From contig NZ_JBANCG010000005.1 in assembly GCF_037026715.1 (NCBI RefSeq), forward strand, positions 248,001-312,000: a DNA stretch of 64,000 nt, read 5' to 3'. Under the pieces are notes generated by a model, which worked only from the letters and a program-made list of their open reading frames with translations, searched no databases and had not been told where the DNA came from. Each line of letters begins with the position of its first letter. Positions within the stretch are counted from its first letter, which is position 1. This stretch comes from Breoghania sp037026715 (GTDB lineage Bacteria > Pseudomonadota > Alphaproteobacteria > Rhizobiales > Stappiaceae). The position numbers were made by a program, and so were the translations under genes. Shown here piece by piece: positions 8,443 to 16,513 of the stretch.

Positions 8443-9090
8443 ATGAGAACGGCCGCCACGTCGATCCTGACGCTGACCGCCCTCATCTGCCTCGCGCTGC
8501 CGCTGCCGGCCGCCAAGGCGGAGGTGATTTCGAAGACCCGCTACAAGCGGCACGCCGTCCATGGCACGACGCCGGCAGCCGTCGTCGCGTCCATGGCGCG
8601 CTTTCCGATTCCCCAACCCGGCAGCGAGGTGGTGATGGGGCTTCTGGAGATGGAGCAGCGGTTCTCCTATGTTCCGGACACGCGTTCGACCGGGTGCCGG
8701 GTCGGCTCGCTGAAGACCCGGCTCGACTTCACGATCACCCTGCCCCACGCCCAGAACGAACGCCGCATGGATGCGGGCACGAAGCGGCTTTGGACCCGGT
8801 TCGTCGCCACCGTGAAGCACCACGAACTGACGCACCGGCGCTATTTTCTCGACTATGCCGCCCGCTACGAGGCGCGCGCCAGGCGGGTGAGCGCGAAAAC
8901 CTGCGCCGGGGTGGATGCGGCACTGGCAGGTATCGCGGAGGAGGAATACGCCCGCGCCCAGCGCCAGAACGACGCGCTCGACCGGCACGACGGCGCCGAA
9001 ATCGACGCGCTGCCGCTGTTCGTTGCCGCGAGGCGCGGGATGCAGCCTGAGCGGGCTGACGGGCAGCAAGTGGCCCTCACCCGCCCCTGA
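8443..9090 (+). CDS. Secreted DUF922-family putative Zn-dependent protease
   Basis: 215 residues from the ATG at 8443, which starts a clear signal peptide (hydrophobic ILTLTALICLALPLP, cleavage after AAKA). The body contains HHELTHRRYF with the zinc-protease signature HELTH (HExxH) and the flanking acidic/arginine-rich helix typical of DUF922. It is predicted to be periplasmic. A strong SD (AGGAGGA, about 8412-8418) is poorly spaced for this ATG. It is better spaced for ATG 8429, which opens a five-codon frame whose TGA overlaps the 8443 ATG as ATGA. Longer in-frame starts at 8374 or 8401 would put an odd leader before the signal peptide. Confidence 0.8.
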   Translation: MRTAATSILTLTALICLALPLPAAKAEVISKTRYKRHAVHGTTPAAVVASMARFPIPQPGSEVVMGLLEMEQRFSYVPDTRSTGCRVGSLKTRLDFTITLPHAQNERRMDAGTKRLWTRFVATVKHHELTHRRYFLDYAARYEARARRVSAKTCAGVDAALAGIAEEEYARAQRQNDALDRHDGAEIDALPLFVAARRGMQPERADGQQVALTRP

Positions 9091-9100
9091 GCTTCTTCGT

Positions 9101-9658
9101 TCAGGCCTTTGCGCCGAGCTTTCCGGCGACCCAGGCCACGTCCGCATCGCTTGGAAAGACCGGATAGAGAACGGCCTCGATCACGCCATCGCGGGCAATG
9201 AAGGTTAGCCGTTTCAGAAGCGTCATGCCGGCCGCCTCGAAGGTGGGAAGCTCCAGCGCCCGACGGAAGTCGCCGCCGGCATCCGACAGAACGGCGAACG
9301 GCAGGTGCAGCCGCTCCACCATCTCGCGCTGATAGTCGCTCGACTGGGTGGACAGACCGAAAACCTCCGCCCCCAGCGCCTTCAGCTCCGCGTAATGATC
9401 GCGCCAGGAACAGCTTTGCGGCGTGCAGCCCCGCGCCCCGGGAATGGTGTCCCAGCCATCCGGCAGGGCGACGTCCGGGCGACCGGTCATCGGATAGCAG
9501 TAGACGACGATGCGACCGGGGATGGCGGCGAGATCGATAGTGCCGCCCGCGGTGGAGGCAAGCGACAGGCGCGGCAGGCGTCGGCCCGGCAGATGGTCGG
9601 CGGCCCCATCATCGACGGGCCGCGGCAGACCGGACGGCGGGGCGTGCAAATCGGTCAT
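9101..9658 (-). CDS. Peroxiredoxin, BCP/PrxQ-like (AhpC/TSA family)
   Basis: 185 residues with a thioredoxin-fold peroxidase core. Strand IVVYCYPMTG is followed by the active-site segment GARGCTPQSCSWRDH. C78 would be the peroxidatic and C83 the resolving cysteine, the CxxxxC spacing of PrxQ/BCP enzymes. The usual TPGC is changed to ARGC here. Later parts (EVFGLSTQSSDYQREMVERLHLPF) match the family's strand-helix order. The likely role is reduction of hydroperoxides in the cytoplasm. It converges on the DUF922 gene with a 10-nt gap. Confidence 0.88.
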   Translation of the reverse strand: MTDLHAPPSGLPRPVDDGAADHLPGRRLPRLSLASTAGGTIDLAAIPGRIVVYCYPMTGRPDVALPDGWDTIPGARGCTPQSCSWRDHYAELKALGAEVFGLSTQSSDYQREMVERLHLPFAVLSDAGGDFRRALELPTFEAAGMTLLKRLTFIARDGVIEAVLYPVFPSDADVAWVAGKLGAKA

Positions 9659-9721
9659 CGGTGCTCCTTCGTCTTCGCAGCGATAGTTTGGAACAATTCA
9701 CGCGCGGAGCAAAGCAAGCCG

Positions 9722-10135
9722 CCCATCCTCCGCGACGGCGCTGACGCGCCTCCTCAGGATGAGGGCTTCTATGTTGTTGTTTCTGTGAAACCAAAAGCAA
9801 ACACAACGCCATCCTGGGAGTCTGGCCCGAAAATGGTAGTCAGTTGTTCGTCCCGAATTCCACGCGCCTTCACAACCCTCCATCGTCATCACCCGGCTCT
9901 GTCCGGGTGATCCAGCGCGTGCCCCAAATGCCGCGGCTGCGATGGATTGCCCGGACTTCGCCGGGCAATGACGGTGGAGGGGCATGAGCGGGAATAACCG
10001 AAAGCGCACAGCCCGATACCATTTTCGGGCCGGTTCTCAGAATGACGTTATCGGGTTGATGGATTCTTCGAAAAACATCAACACTCTCAACGTCATCCAG
10101 AGGAGACCCGAAGGGTCGTCGCAAAGGATGGCCGC
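9722..10135. repeat. Composite nested palindromic repeat, family C (copy 1)
   Basis: Starts CCCATCCTCCGCGACGG...CCTCCTCAGGATGA. It continues with AAACACAACGCCATCCTGGGAGTCTGGCC, and ends GGGCCGGTTCTCAGAATGACG...AAGGATGGCC, so its two ends are complementary. The same order of blocks occurs at 39560-39920 beyond trmFO, where a different palindrome occupies the middle. The centre here is a family-A element. Looks like palindromes inserted inside palindromes. Confidence 0.65.
9893..9974. repeat. Palindromic intergenic element, family A (copy 2)
   Basis: Begins CGTCATCACCCGG and ends GCCGGGCAATGACGG, with inner CTGTCCGGGTGATCC and GGATTGCCCGGACTTC. It is closely similar to the element at 3511-3604; the right half (GGATTGCCCGGA...GGGCAATGACGG) is almost identical. 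Confidence 0.75.
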
Positions 10136-10170
10136 AGCAGAAATATCCGTACGTCCGTTCCGACAAAACG

Positions 10171-10204
10171 AAAAAACCCGCCGGGAGCAAATCCCGGCGG
10201 GTTT
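10171..10204 (-). terminator. Rho-independent terminator of rplM-rpsI
   Basis: A perfect stem AACCCGCCGGGA / TCCCGGCGGGTT with a 5-nt loop lies directly after the rpsI stop. On the minus strand it is followed by a run of six T (10171-10176). Confidence 0.92.
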
Positions 10205-10231
10205 CTCGATACCGGCGAACCGGTAAAGCGA

Positions 10232-10711
10232 TTAGCGCTTGGAGAACTGGAAGGACCGGCGGGCCTTGGCCTTGCCGTACTTCTTGCGTTCCACCACGCG
10301 GCTGTCGCGGGTCAGGAAGCCGCCCTTCTTCAGGACAGCGCGCAGCTCCGGCTCGTAGTAGGTGAGCGCCTTGGAGATGCCGTGGCGGATCGCGCCCGCC
10401 TGGCCGGACAGGCCGCCGCCGGAAACGGTGGCGACGATGTCGTACTGGCCGTCACGATCGGCGGTGACGATCGGCTGGCGGACGATCATCTGAAGGACGG
10501 GACGACCGAAATAGGCCGTGAAGTCCTTCTTGTTGATGGTGATCTTGCCGGTACCCGGCTTCACCCAGACGCGGGCGACCGCGTCCTTGCGCTTGCCGGT
10601 CGCGTAGGAACGGCCCTGCGCGTCGACCTTCTTCTCGTGGACCGGAGCAGCGGCCTCAGCGGTCGTGCCGATGGCTTCGCCCAGTTCCTCAAGGGATTGC
10701 ACTTCAGCCAT
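10232..10711 (-). CDS. rpsI: 30S ribosomal protein S9
   Basis: 159 residues with the universal S9 body (YATGKRKDAVARVWVKPG near the start, GKAKARRSFQFSKR at the end). The C-terminal KR tail reaches the P-site tRNA in the ribosome. A ~30-residue N-terminal extension rich in Ala/Glu (MAEVQSLEELGEAIGTTAEA) is typical of alphaproteobacteria. It starts 2 nt after rplM and is followed at once by a strong terminator. Confidence 0.98.
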   Translation of the reverse strand: MAEVQSLEELGEAIGTTAEAAAPVHEKKVDAQGRSYATGKRKDAVARVWVKPGTGKITINKKDFTAYFGRPVLQMIVRQPIVTADRDGQYDIVATVSGGGLSGQAGAIRHGISKALTYYEPELRAVLKKGGFLTRDSRVVERKKYGKAKARRSFQFSKR

Positions 10712-10713
10712 GC

Positions 10714-11178
10714 TCAGCCCCTCTTCGCATTCTTGGCATTGAAGGAAGCAACGTCGATCTGCTCGGGCTGCTGGGCTTCATGCGGGTGTTCGGAACCGGA
10801 GTAGATCCGGAGGTTCTTGAGCTGAGTGCGGGTCAGCGGGCCGCCGGGCATCATGCGCTGCACGGCCTTCTCCAGCACACGCTCCGGGAAACGACCCTCA
10901 AGGATGCCGCGCGCGGTGCGCTCCTTGATGCCGCCGGGGAAACCGGTGTGCCAGTAATACTTCTTGTCGGTGTACTTCTTGCCCGTAAGCACGACCTTGC
11001 CGGCGTTGATGACGACGATATTGTCGCCACAGTCGACATGCGGCGTGAACGTGGCCTTGTGCTTGCCACGCAGGCGCATGGCGATCAGCGAGGCGAGGCG
11101 GCCGACGACAAGCCCTTCGGCGTCGATCAGAATCCACTTCTTCTCGATGTCCGCCGGTTTGGCAGAAAAGGTCTTCAT
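10714..11178 (-). CDS. rplM: 50S ribosomal protein L13
   Basis: 154 residues from the ATG ending at 11178, the canonical alphaproteobacterial start MKTFSAKPADIEKKW; an upstream in-frame ATG at 11187 would add only MRV. Family landmarks are VVGRLASLIAMRLRGKHK, YYWHTGFPGGIK and VLEKAVQRMMP. L13 is an early 50S assembly protein. It forms the usual two-gene operon with rpsI. Confidence 0.97.
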   Translation of the reverse strand: MKTFSAKPADIEKKWILIDAEGLVVGRLASLIAMRLRGKHKATFTPHVDCGDNIVVINAGKVVLTGKKYTDKKYYWHTGFPGGIKERTARGILEGRFPERVLEKAVQRMMPGGPLTRTQLKNLRIYSGSEHPHEAQQPEQIDVASFNAKNAKRG

Positions 11179-11681
11179 GACTCGCATCCGAGATGACGGT
11201 GTCCGACTTCCGAAAGACCGGAAAGGCCTTCCAGCGACCGGACAATTGCTGTTTGGGCGTCGGCGCGAATTGCCGCAGGCGACAAGACCCGGCCGACGCG
11301 GGATCGGTGGAGGTAATATAGAGAGGCGGCCGACGCGTCAAGCGGAATGTTTCTGAAAAAACCAATCAAAACAATATCTTGTAAAAAAGGTATTTTATTA
11401 CCACATAATTTTGCCGGGAAAGCTCTCCTCCGAAATGCCCGCCCCTATGGGCCTTCTGAAAAGACTTGGATTTTCGCTCACCTTAGAATTTCTCGATTTA
11501 AAGTTTTTAGTTGATTCACGTCAAAGAGACGGCCCCTTTCGCGATGCTCTGCTGGGCCTGCCAAGGGCCGGCGCCGCAACGTCACCCTCCCTTTTTCGAA
11601 ACCGCGTTGCACCGCCGGCGGCACATCCTGTCCGGCCGTGCCTCGTGCCGGTGCGGACGCTCCAGAAAGGGGGCCCTTTCC
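11179..11681. other. 503-bp divergent promoter region between rplM and ccpA
   Basis: The rplM promoter should lie within the first 200 bp. A very AT-rich patch is at about 11355-11410, and an FNR-type box is at 11511-11524. The ribosome site AAAGGGGG lies at about 11665-11672. No gene is supported; frames reading into ccpA from 11511 lack a start signal. Confidence 0.6.
11511..11524 (+). promoter_or_regulatory. FNR/FixK-type box upstream of ccpA
   Basis: TTGAT-TCAC-GTCAA differs by one base from the perfect FNR/FixK palindrome TTGAT-N4-ATCAA. It lies about 157 bp before the ccpA start. Bacterial di-haem peroxidases are commonly induced under low oxygen by FNR-family activators, so the pairing of site and gene is plausible. 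Confidence 0.65.
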
Positions 11682-12731
11682 ATGAAACGCCTACTCGCGT
11701 CGTTGACGGTCGTCCTGATGACTTCGGCCGCACCGGCCATTGCCCAGGATCAGCTTCTGGAAGATGCCAAATCGTATTTCGAGCCGATACCAACGGTGGT
11801 ACCGGCGCCGAAGGACAATGCGATCACGCATGACAAGGTGCATCTCGGCAAGATGCTGTTCTTCGATCCGCGGCTGTCGTCGTCCCACCTTCTTTCCTGC
11901 AACACCTGCCACAATGTCGGCCTGGCCGGCGCCGACGGACTTTCGACCTCGGTCGGTCACGGCTGGCAGAAGGGACCGCGCAACGCCCCCACCGTGCTGA
12001 ACGCACTCTTCAACGTCGCCCAGTTCTGGGACGGCCGCGCGGAGGACCTGAAGGCCCAGGCGAAGGGGCCGATCCAGGCCGGCGTGGAAATGAACTCCAA
12101 GCCGGAGCGCGTTGTGGAGGTGCTCAAGAGCATTCCCGACTACGTCGAGACCTTCAAGGCCGCGTTCCCCGGCGAAGAGGATCCTGTCACCTTCGACAAT
12201 GTCGCCAAGGCCATCGAGGCCTTCGAGACGACGCTGATCACGCCGGCCTCCCGCTTCGACCAGTATCTGGAAGGCAACACCACGGTGCTGACGGCGGACG
12301 AAAAGGACGGCCTGAAGCTGTTCATGGACAAGGGGTGCGTCGCCTGCCACAACGGCGTGAACATCGGCGGCAACGACTACTATCCCTTCGGCGTCGTCGA
12401 ACAGCCGGGAGCGGACATCCTGCCGCGCGCCGACAAGGGGCGCTTTGCGGTGACCGACACGGCGAGCGATGAATACGTCTTCCGTGCGCCGCCGCTGCGC
12501 AACGTGGCGCTGACCGCGCCCTATTTCCATTCCGGCAATGTCTGGCACCTGAAGCAGGCCGTTGCCGTGATGGGGACCGCACAGCTCGGCGAGGAGCTGA
12601 ACGAGGGCGAGATCGAGGCCATCGTCGCCTTCCTCAACACGCTCACCGGCGAGCAGCCGCAGGTCGAATATCCGCTGCTGCCGGCGTCAACCGACACCAC
12701 GCCGCTGCCGGAGCTGATGGTCGCGAAATAA
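11682..12731 (+). CDS. ccpA: Di-haem cytochrome c peroxidase (periplasmic)
   Basis: 349 residues from the ATG at 11682, which begins a signal peptide (MKRLLASLTVVLMTSAAPAIA) cleaved before QDQ. Two c-type haem motifs are C73-N-T-C76-H77 (low-potential peroxidatic haem) and C219-V-A-C222-H223 (electron-transferring haem). The family blocks FFDPRLSSS, GPRNAPTVLNA, FWDGRAEDL and APYFHSGNVW are present. It reduces H2O2 to water in the periplasm with electrons from small cytochromes. The likely FNR box upstream and terminator downstream indicate a single-gene transcript. Confidence 0.95.
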   Translation: MKRLLASLTVVLMTSAAPAIAQDQLLEDAKSYFEPIPTVVPAPKDNAITHDKVHLGKMLFFDPRLSSSHLLSCNTCHNVGLAGADGLSTSVGHGWQKGPRNAPTVLNALFNVAQFWDGRAEDLKAQAKGPIQAGVEMNSKPERVVEVLKSIPDYVETFKAAFPGEEDPVTFDNVAKAIEAFETTLITPASRFDQYLEGNTTVLTADEKDGLKLFMDKGCVACHNGVNIGGNDYYPFGVVEQPGADILPRADKGRFAVTDTASDEYVFRAPPLRNVALTAPYFHSGNVWHLKQAVAVMGTAQLGEELNEGEIEAIVAFLNTLTGEQPQVEYPLLPASTDTTPLPELMVAK

Positions 12732-12758
12732 CAGAGCGCTCGCCCCAGAGCGACGACT

Positions 12759-12789
12759 GGCCCGGCTCCGCATGGACCCGGGCCTTTTT
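12759..12789 (+). terminator. Probable terminator of ccpA
   Basis: GGCCCGG and CCCGGGCC can pair around the loop CTCCGCATGGA and are followed by five T (12785-12789), 28 nt after the ccpA stop. Confidence 0.75.
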
Positions 12790-12966
12790 AGTCGGCGCAG
12801 GGCGGAGCGAAGGCAGAGAAAGGGCTGCTCCATCGCCCGCCGGCCGATGGCGCCCCTCCCTGCCCCGTCGTCTGCCGGAATCTGCCTGAAACGGCAAGAG
12901 CCGGCTCCGTTGCCGGGCCGGCCCTTGCGCGCGAAACGTCTCTGTTCCGATCGAAACTGGCGTCGA

Positions 12967-13503
12967 TCAGAACGGGATGTCGTCATCCATGTCGTCGGCC
13001 ATCGGGCGTGCTCCGCCCTGAGCACCGCCCTGGCCGCCACCGTAGCCGCCGCCCTGGCCGCCGTAGCCCGGATCGGCCGGGCGCGAGCGACCGAAGTCGG
13101 AGCCGCCGCTCTGACCGCCGCCAAAACCACCGCCCTGGCCGCCGCCCTCGCCGCGTCCGTCAAGCATGGTCAGCGCGGAGTTGAAGCCCTGCAGCACGAC
13201 CTCGGTCGAGTACTTGTCCTGGCCGTTCTGGTCCTGCCACTTGCGGGTCTGGAGCTGGCCCTCGATGTAGACCTTCGAGCCCTTCTTCAGATACTGCTCG
13301 GCGATCTTGCACAGGCCCTCGTTGAAGATCACGACGCGGTGCCATTCGGTGCGCTCGCGCCGCTCGCCACTGTTGCGGTCGCGCCAGCTTTCCGATGTCG
13401 CGACGCTCAGATTGGCGATCGGCCGGCCGTCCTGTGTGCGGCGGATTTCCGGATCGGCTCCGAGATTGCCGACCAGAATGACCTTGTTGACGCTTCCAGC
13501 CAT
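12967..13503 (-). CDS. ssb: Single-stranded DNA-binding protein
   Basis: 178 residues from the ATG ending at 13503, preceded by GGAGA. The OB-fold covers residues 1-115 (MAGSVNKVILVGNLGADPE, WHRVVIFNEGLCKIAEQYLKKG, GQDKYSTEVV). A long Gly-rich linker (GGQGGGYGGGQGG) follows, then the acidic tip DDDIPF that recruits partner proteins. Coats ssDNA in replication, repair and recombination. In many Rhizobiales ssb is beside uvrA; here uvrA lies 18 kb away. A perfect LexA box is about 490 bp upstream. Confidence 0.97.
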   Translation of the reverse strand: MAGSVNKVILVGNLGADPEIRRTQDGRPIANLSVATSESWRDRNSGERRERTEWHRVVIFNEGLCKIAEQYLKKGSKVYIEGQLQTRKWQDQNGQDKYSTEVVLQGFNSALTMLDGRGEGGGQGGGFGGGQSGGSDFGRSRPADPGYGGQGGGYGGGQGGAQGGARPMADDMDDDIPF

Positions 13504-14225
13504 GATGTCTCCATTCCACTCGCTGACGCTTGCCGCGCGCCGGGCCTCCGGCGGCGCTGGCTGCGTTCGTCGCTTCAAATTCGTCGTTCCCGGCGCCGCC
13601 CCGGCGGTTCCGCCGCCTCAACCGCCCGCATTGACCATCCCTCGCCGCGCCTTGCGGGTGCAAACGAGAGCAGCCCCTTAAGCCAAGGCTTCCGGCTTGA
13701 AGGCATCGCTGCCGCGCGGCGGCCCGATCCTTTATGCGGGCCCCACCTTTTTGAGGTGGCGACGGCAAACGATCCGGCCTCGCGCACGCAGTACGCGACC
13801 GGCAGCCGCAACGCAACCCGGCCCCACCCCCGCAGCAATCGGGCAAACACGCTCTTCTTGAGACTTATGCCGCTGCTGCCGTTGGGTCGAAGTCATCTCC
13901 TCACCCTAAACGCTCACGGCAGGCAGCGCTCGGCCGCCACCGCGTTTTCCACAAGCGCCTGGGGTCGCCCCGACATGCGCATTTCGAATGTTCTTATTTT
14001 GTTCCATTTTCCCTCCAAGTCAAGCGACGAGCAGGGCCGCATCCGCGCCGCCGCCCGCCACCACGCGCCCGTCCCTCGCGCGTCCTGCCCCGGGATCCGT
14101 TCCGCCCCGTTGACCGGCCAAGGACATGTGGTCTTTTCGCCCGGCCGCATTCCATCGCGACACGGGTTGCTTTAGGCTGGCAAAAATTGACCATCCGTCG
14201 AACCGTTGGCACTGGAGACATTTGA
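13504..14225. other. 722-bp divergent intergenic region between ssb and ialB-like gene
   Basis: Contains a CCACCTTTTTGAGGTGG hairpin near 13743-13759 and a LexA box at 13990-14004 in a short AT-rich zone that is a good promoter location. The 480 bp between that zone and ssb is GC-rich with no credible open frame, so either ssb has a long leader or a second promoter lies closer. Nothing else is recognised. Confidence 0.55.
13990..14004 (+). promoter_or_regulatory. Perfect LexA (SOS) box GTTC-N7-GTTC
   Basis: GTTC TTATTTT GTTC matches the alphaproteobacterial LexA consensus exactly and sits in an AT-rich patch of otherwise GC-rich DNA. It lies between ssb (leftward) and the IalB-like gene (rightward). 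Control of ssb is more likely functionally, since ssb and uvrA share SOS control in related bacteria. Confidence 0.7.
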
Positions 14226-14777
14226 ATGCCTTCTCACTTTCCGCTTCGCATTGGCCTTGCGGCCGCGATCCTGACGGCCGGCATCGCCCTTGCCGGCGCG
14301 CCCGCCGCCCTTGCCCAGAGCGCGCCGCAGGGAAAGCCCGCCGAGTCGGCGGCAGAGAGCACCGCGCGACTGTGGTCGGTTTCTTGTGCCGACACGGCCG
14401 ATGGCGGCCAGTGCCAGATGGTGCAGACACTTGCGATGAAGGACACCGGGAAGCGGCTGCTCACGATCGCCGTACAGAAGCAGGAAAAGGAAAAGCACCC
14501 GCGCATCATCGTCGGCCTGCCGCATGGGGTGTATTTCCCGGCGGGCGTGAACGTCGCCGTCGATGACGGCGCGAAGACGAAGGTCACGGTGGAAACGAGC
14601 GACGCCAATGGCGCCTATGCCGTCGCCGAGATCGAAGACAAGCTGCTGGACGCGCTGCGCAAGGGCACGCAGCTGAAGGTGAGCTTCGAAAGCAGCAAGC
14701 GCCAGGAACTGGTCGTGCCCGTCTCGCTCAAGGGCTTCGCCGACGCCTATCAGCGCGTGGCAAGCTTCGGCGGATAA
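14226..14777 (+). CDS. IalB-family (invasion-associated locus B) periplasmic protein
   Basis: 183 residues with signal peptide (hydrophobic GLAAAILTAGIALAG, cleavage after ALA). The body matches the IalB family: WSVSCADTADGGQCQMVQ with two cysteines, followed by the LPHGVYFPAGV block. IalB was named for erythrocyte invasion in Bartonella, but the family is widespread in non-pathogenic alphaproteobacteria and its biochemistry is unknown. GGAGA precedes the ATG. It is divergent from ssb. Confidence 0.87.
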   Translation: MPSHFPLRIGLAAAILTAGIALAGAPAALAQSAPQGKPAESAAESTARLWSVSCADTADGGQCQMVQTLAMKDTGKRLLTIAVQKQEKEKHPRIIVGLPHGVYFPAGVNVAVDDGAKTKVTVETSDANGAYAVAEIEDKLLDALRKGTQLKVSFESSKRQELVVPVSLKGFADAYQRVASFGG

Positions 14778-14816
14778 GCGACTTTTCGATCGGATCCATG
14801 CGATCCGGGCGGAGCG

Positions 14817-14878
14817 AGCGGCCCATCCTTCGAGACGCGCTCTTGCGAGCGCGCCTCAGCGCCGTTTCGAAAAATGAG
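14817..14878. repeat. Short family-C palindromic fragment
   Basis: GGCCCATCCTTCGAGACG and the following GAGCGC/GCGCTC pair resemble the end block of the composite repeats at 9722 and 39560. It lies between the convergent ialB-like and sapC-like genes. Confidence 0.5.
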
Positions 14879-14906
14879 CCGCCTGTTCCGGTCAGGCCGT
14901 GGCGTT

Positions 14907-15716
14907 CTACGCTTCGGCCTGGGCGCGGCGGGCGAGATCTGACCAGCACTGCGATGAAATCAGCTGGCAATAGATGCCCGCGATGACGCCGTCGCGCCGC
15001 AGGGCCAGGAACGCGTCGTCCGGCAGCGTCTGGAGCTTGCGCTCGTCGATTACCAGATAGTCCGCGATCCGCACCGTATCGCCGTTCCTGAGCGTGAACT
15101 GGGCCTGGTTCGGCACAAGCAGCTCATGCTCCTGCAACCGCTTGACGAAGGCCTCCGTCGCCCCCGCCTGACGCTGGAAGGCGGCGCAGAATTCAAGCGC
15201 CTTTTCCGTCCATTCCGAGGGCTTGCCATCCACGAAAAGCGGCATCTCGCCGCCTTCGCGCAGCCGCGGGCTCGCCCGGTCGACGCAGAGCGCGAAATTC
15301 TCGCCGGTGTTCTCGCGAACCAGAATGTACGGGTAACGGCGCACGTAGCCGGGCACATAGGCGCCGTCCGTCCAGCGCCCGTCCGCCTCGACGAACAGGT
15401 TCTCGTGCTGGTGCAGGCCGACGATCGCCACCGGCTGCGGCGTACCGGAGCCGACGAAGACGATCGGATAGGTGCGGCAGGCGGCGGGGAACTCCGCAAG
15501 CGTGATGGGCACGGCCTGGGTCTTGGCCGCGAAGCCCACATCCTCACCCGGATCGAGCCCCAGTCCGGCGTGGCGCTCCGGGCTCAGCGCCTCCGGCGCG
15601 GAATAGAAGAGCGGCAGAATGCCCTTCGACGCATCCGCTCCCGAATCCGGGGCCGCGCCGTTTCCGCCCTTGCCCTCGCGCGCCTTCGCGCCCTCGATCG
15701 TCGTCTCGTCCGTCAT
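14907..15716 (-). CDS. SapC-family protein
   Basis: 269 residues without signal peptide or membrane segment. After a low-complexity N-terminus (about 35 residues, Gly/Ala/Lys-rich), the domain has LSPERHAGLGL, YPIVFVGS, AIVGLHQHENLFV, YVPGYVRRYPYIL, ALCVDRASP and GEMPLFVDGKPSEW. These are the conserved blocks of the SapC family (named from Campylobacter S-layer-associated protein C, not the Sap ABC transporter). Function is unknown. It converges with the IalB-like gene. Confidence 0.85.
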   Translation of the reverse strand: MTDETTIEGAKAREGKGGNGAAPDSGADASKGILPLFYSAPEALSPERHAGLGLDPGEDVGFAAKTQAVPITLAEFPAACRTYPIVFVGSGTPQPVAIVGLHQHENLFVEADGRWTDGAYVPGYVRRYPYILVRENTGENFALCVDRASPRLREGGEMPLFVDGKPSEWTEKALEFCAAFQRQAGATEAFVKRLQEHELLVPNQAQFTLRNGDTVRIADYLVIDERKLQTLPDDAFLALRRDGVIAGIYCQLISSQCWSDLARRAQAEA

Positions 15717-15966
15717 GAGATCTGGTCCTGAACCGCAAATTCCACGTCAAACAATCATCCGCCCCGAATCGCACGGGCCCGGCGGCATCGGGGCCACAGG
15801 CGCATTCTCGCGGGGGCTCTACCCCGTCACCGCGCGGGGCACGGCCTTGAATATGCCTTGCGTTCACGACCTGTTGCGGGCGCCGCGCGGATATGATCCG
15901 CTGGCCCCCTCGACGTTCGCCAGGAACGTTCGGACGGAACACGCCGCAGTCTATTGGAGCCAACGG

Positions 15967-16359
15967 GTGAACGAAACCCAAAAGACGATTTCAGGCAGGC
16001 ACTTCGTCAACGAAACGATGGTGATGGACGGCCGAAGCCTCGACAATTGCAGCTTTCGCGACTGCCGGCTGGTCTATCGCGGCGGCGAGCCGCCGAAGAT
16101 CCGCGATTGCCGGTTCGAGGCCTGCCACTGGGAATTCGACGATGCCGCCGCCCGGACGCTTCAGTTTCTCGCCGGGCTCTACCATGGCGGGTTCGACGGC
16201 GTGGTGGAAAACACCTTCGCCGCGATACGCGACATGGCGCCCGAAGCCCCCGCGCCCGAGACGCCCCGGGCCAATGCCCGCATGACCGATCTCGCCCGCC
16301 GGCTTGCGGATTTTCCGCCGGTGCGGATCATAAAACGCCCCAAGCCGAAGGGCGGCTGA
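15967..16359 (+). CDS. Small conserved protein with pentapeptide-like start, function unknown
   Basis: 130 residues from the GTG at 15967 (GGAG 8-11 nt upstream); longer in-frame starts reach into the divergent SapC promoter region. After about 20 residues comes a short run of Cys/Phe-containing steps (LDNCSFRDCRLVY, IRDCRFEACHWEF) like three or four pentapeptide repeats. A helical region (ARTLQFLAGLYHGGF) and a basic Pro-rich tail (RIIKRPKPKGG) follow. I do not recognise a named family. It lies 154 nt before the DUF6916-like gene on the same strand. Confidence 0.65.
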   Translation: MNETQKTISGRHFVNETMVMDGRSLDNCSFRDCRLVYRGGEPPKIRDCRFEACHWEFDDAAARTLQFLAGLYHGGFDGVVENTFAAIRDMAPEAPAPETPRANARMTDLARRLADFPPVRIIKRPKPKGG

Positions 16360-16513
16360 GAGCGCGCAAAACGCCTTGGCGGCAGGAATCGATTGCCGTA
16401 AGGTCATCAGGCTGAAGCGTTTTCTTTTCAAATTCGACTGCCGGGTGACCGCCGTCGAAGGCGGAACGTGCGTCGCCCGTCATCCGACGACGCGACCAAC
16501 GACAGGGCCATCC

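Larger units (their letters stand above)
9659..10231. other. 573-bp intergenic region packed with palindromic repeats and the rpsI terminator
   Basis: Holds a composite repeat (9722-10135) that encloses a family-A palindrome (9893-9974), then the rplM-rpsI terminator at 10171-10204. The promoter of the leftward peroxiredoxin gene must lie near 9660-9720. No protein gene is supported. Confidence 0.6.

Noticed and set aside
12772..14175. 467-residue plus-strand frame across ssb
   Set aside because: Antisense shadow of ssb's Gly-rich part and the divergent intergenic region; ssb is unambiguous on the minus strand.
14907..15716. SapC as permease of the Sap antimicrobial-peptide ABC transporter
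   Set aside because: The protein has no membrane helices; it belongs to the unrelated SapC family named after the Campylobacter S-layer locus.
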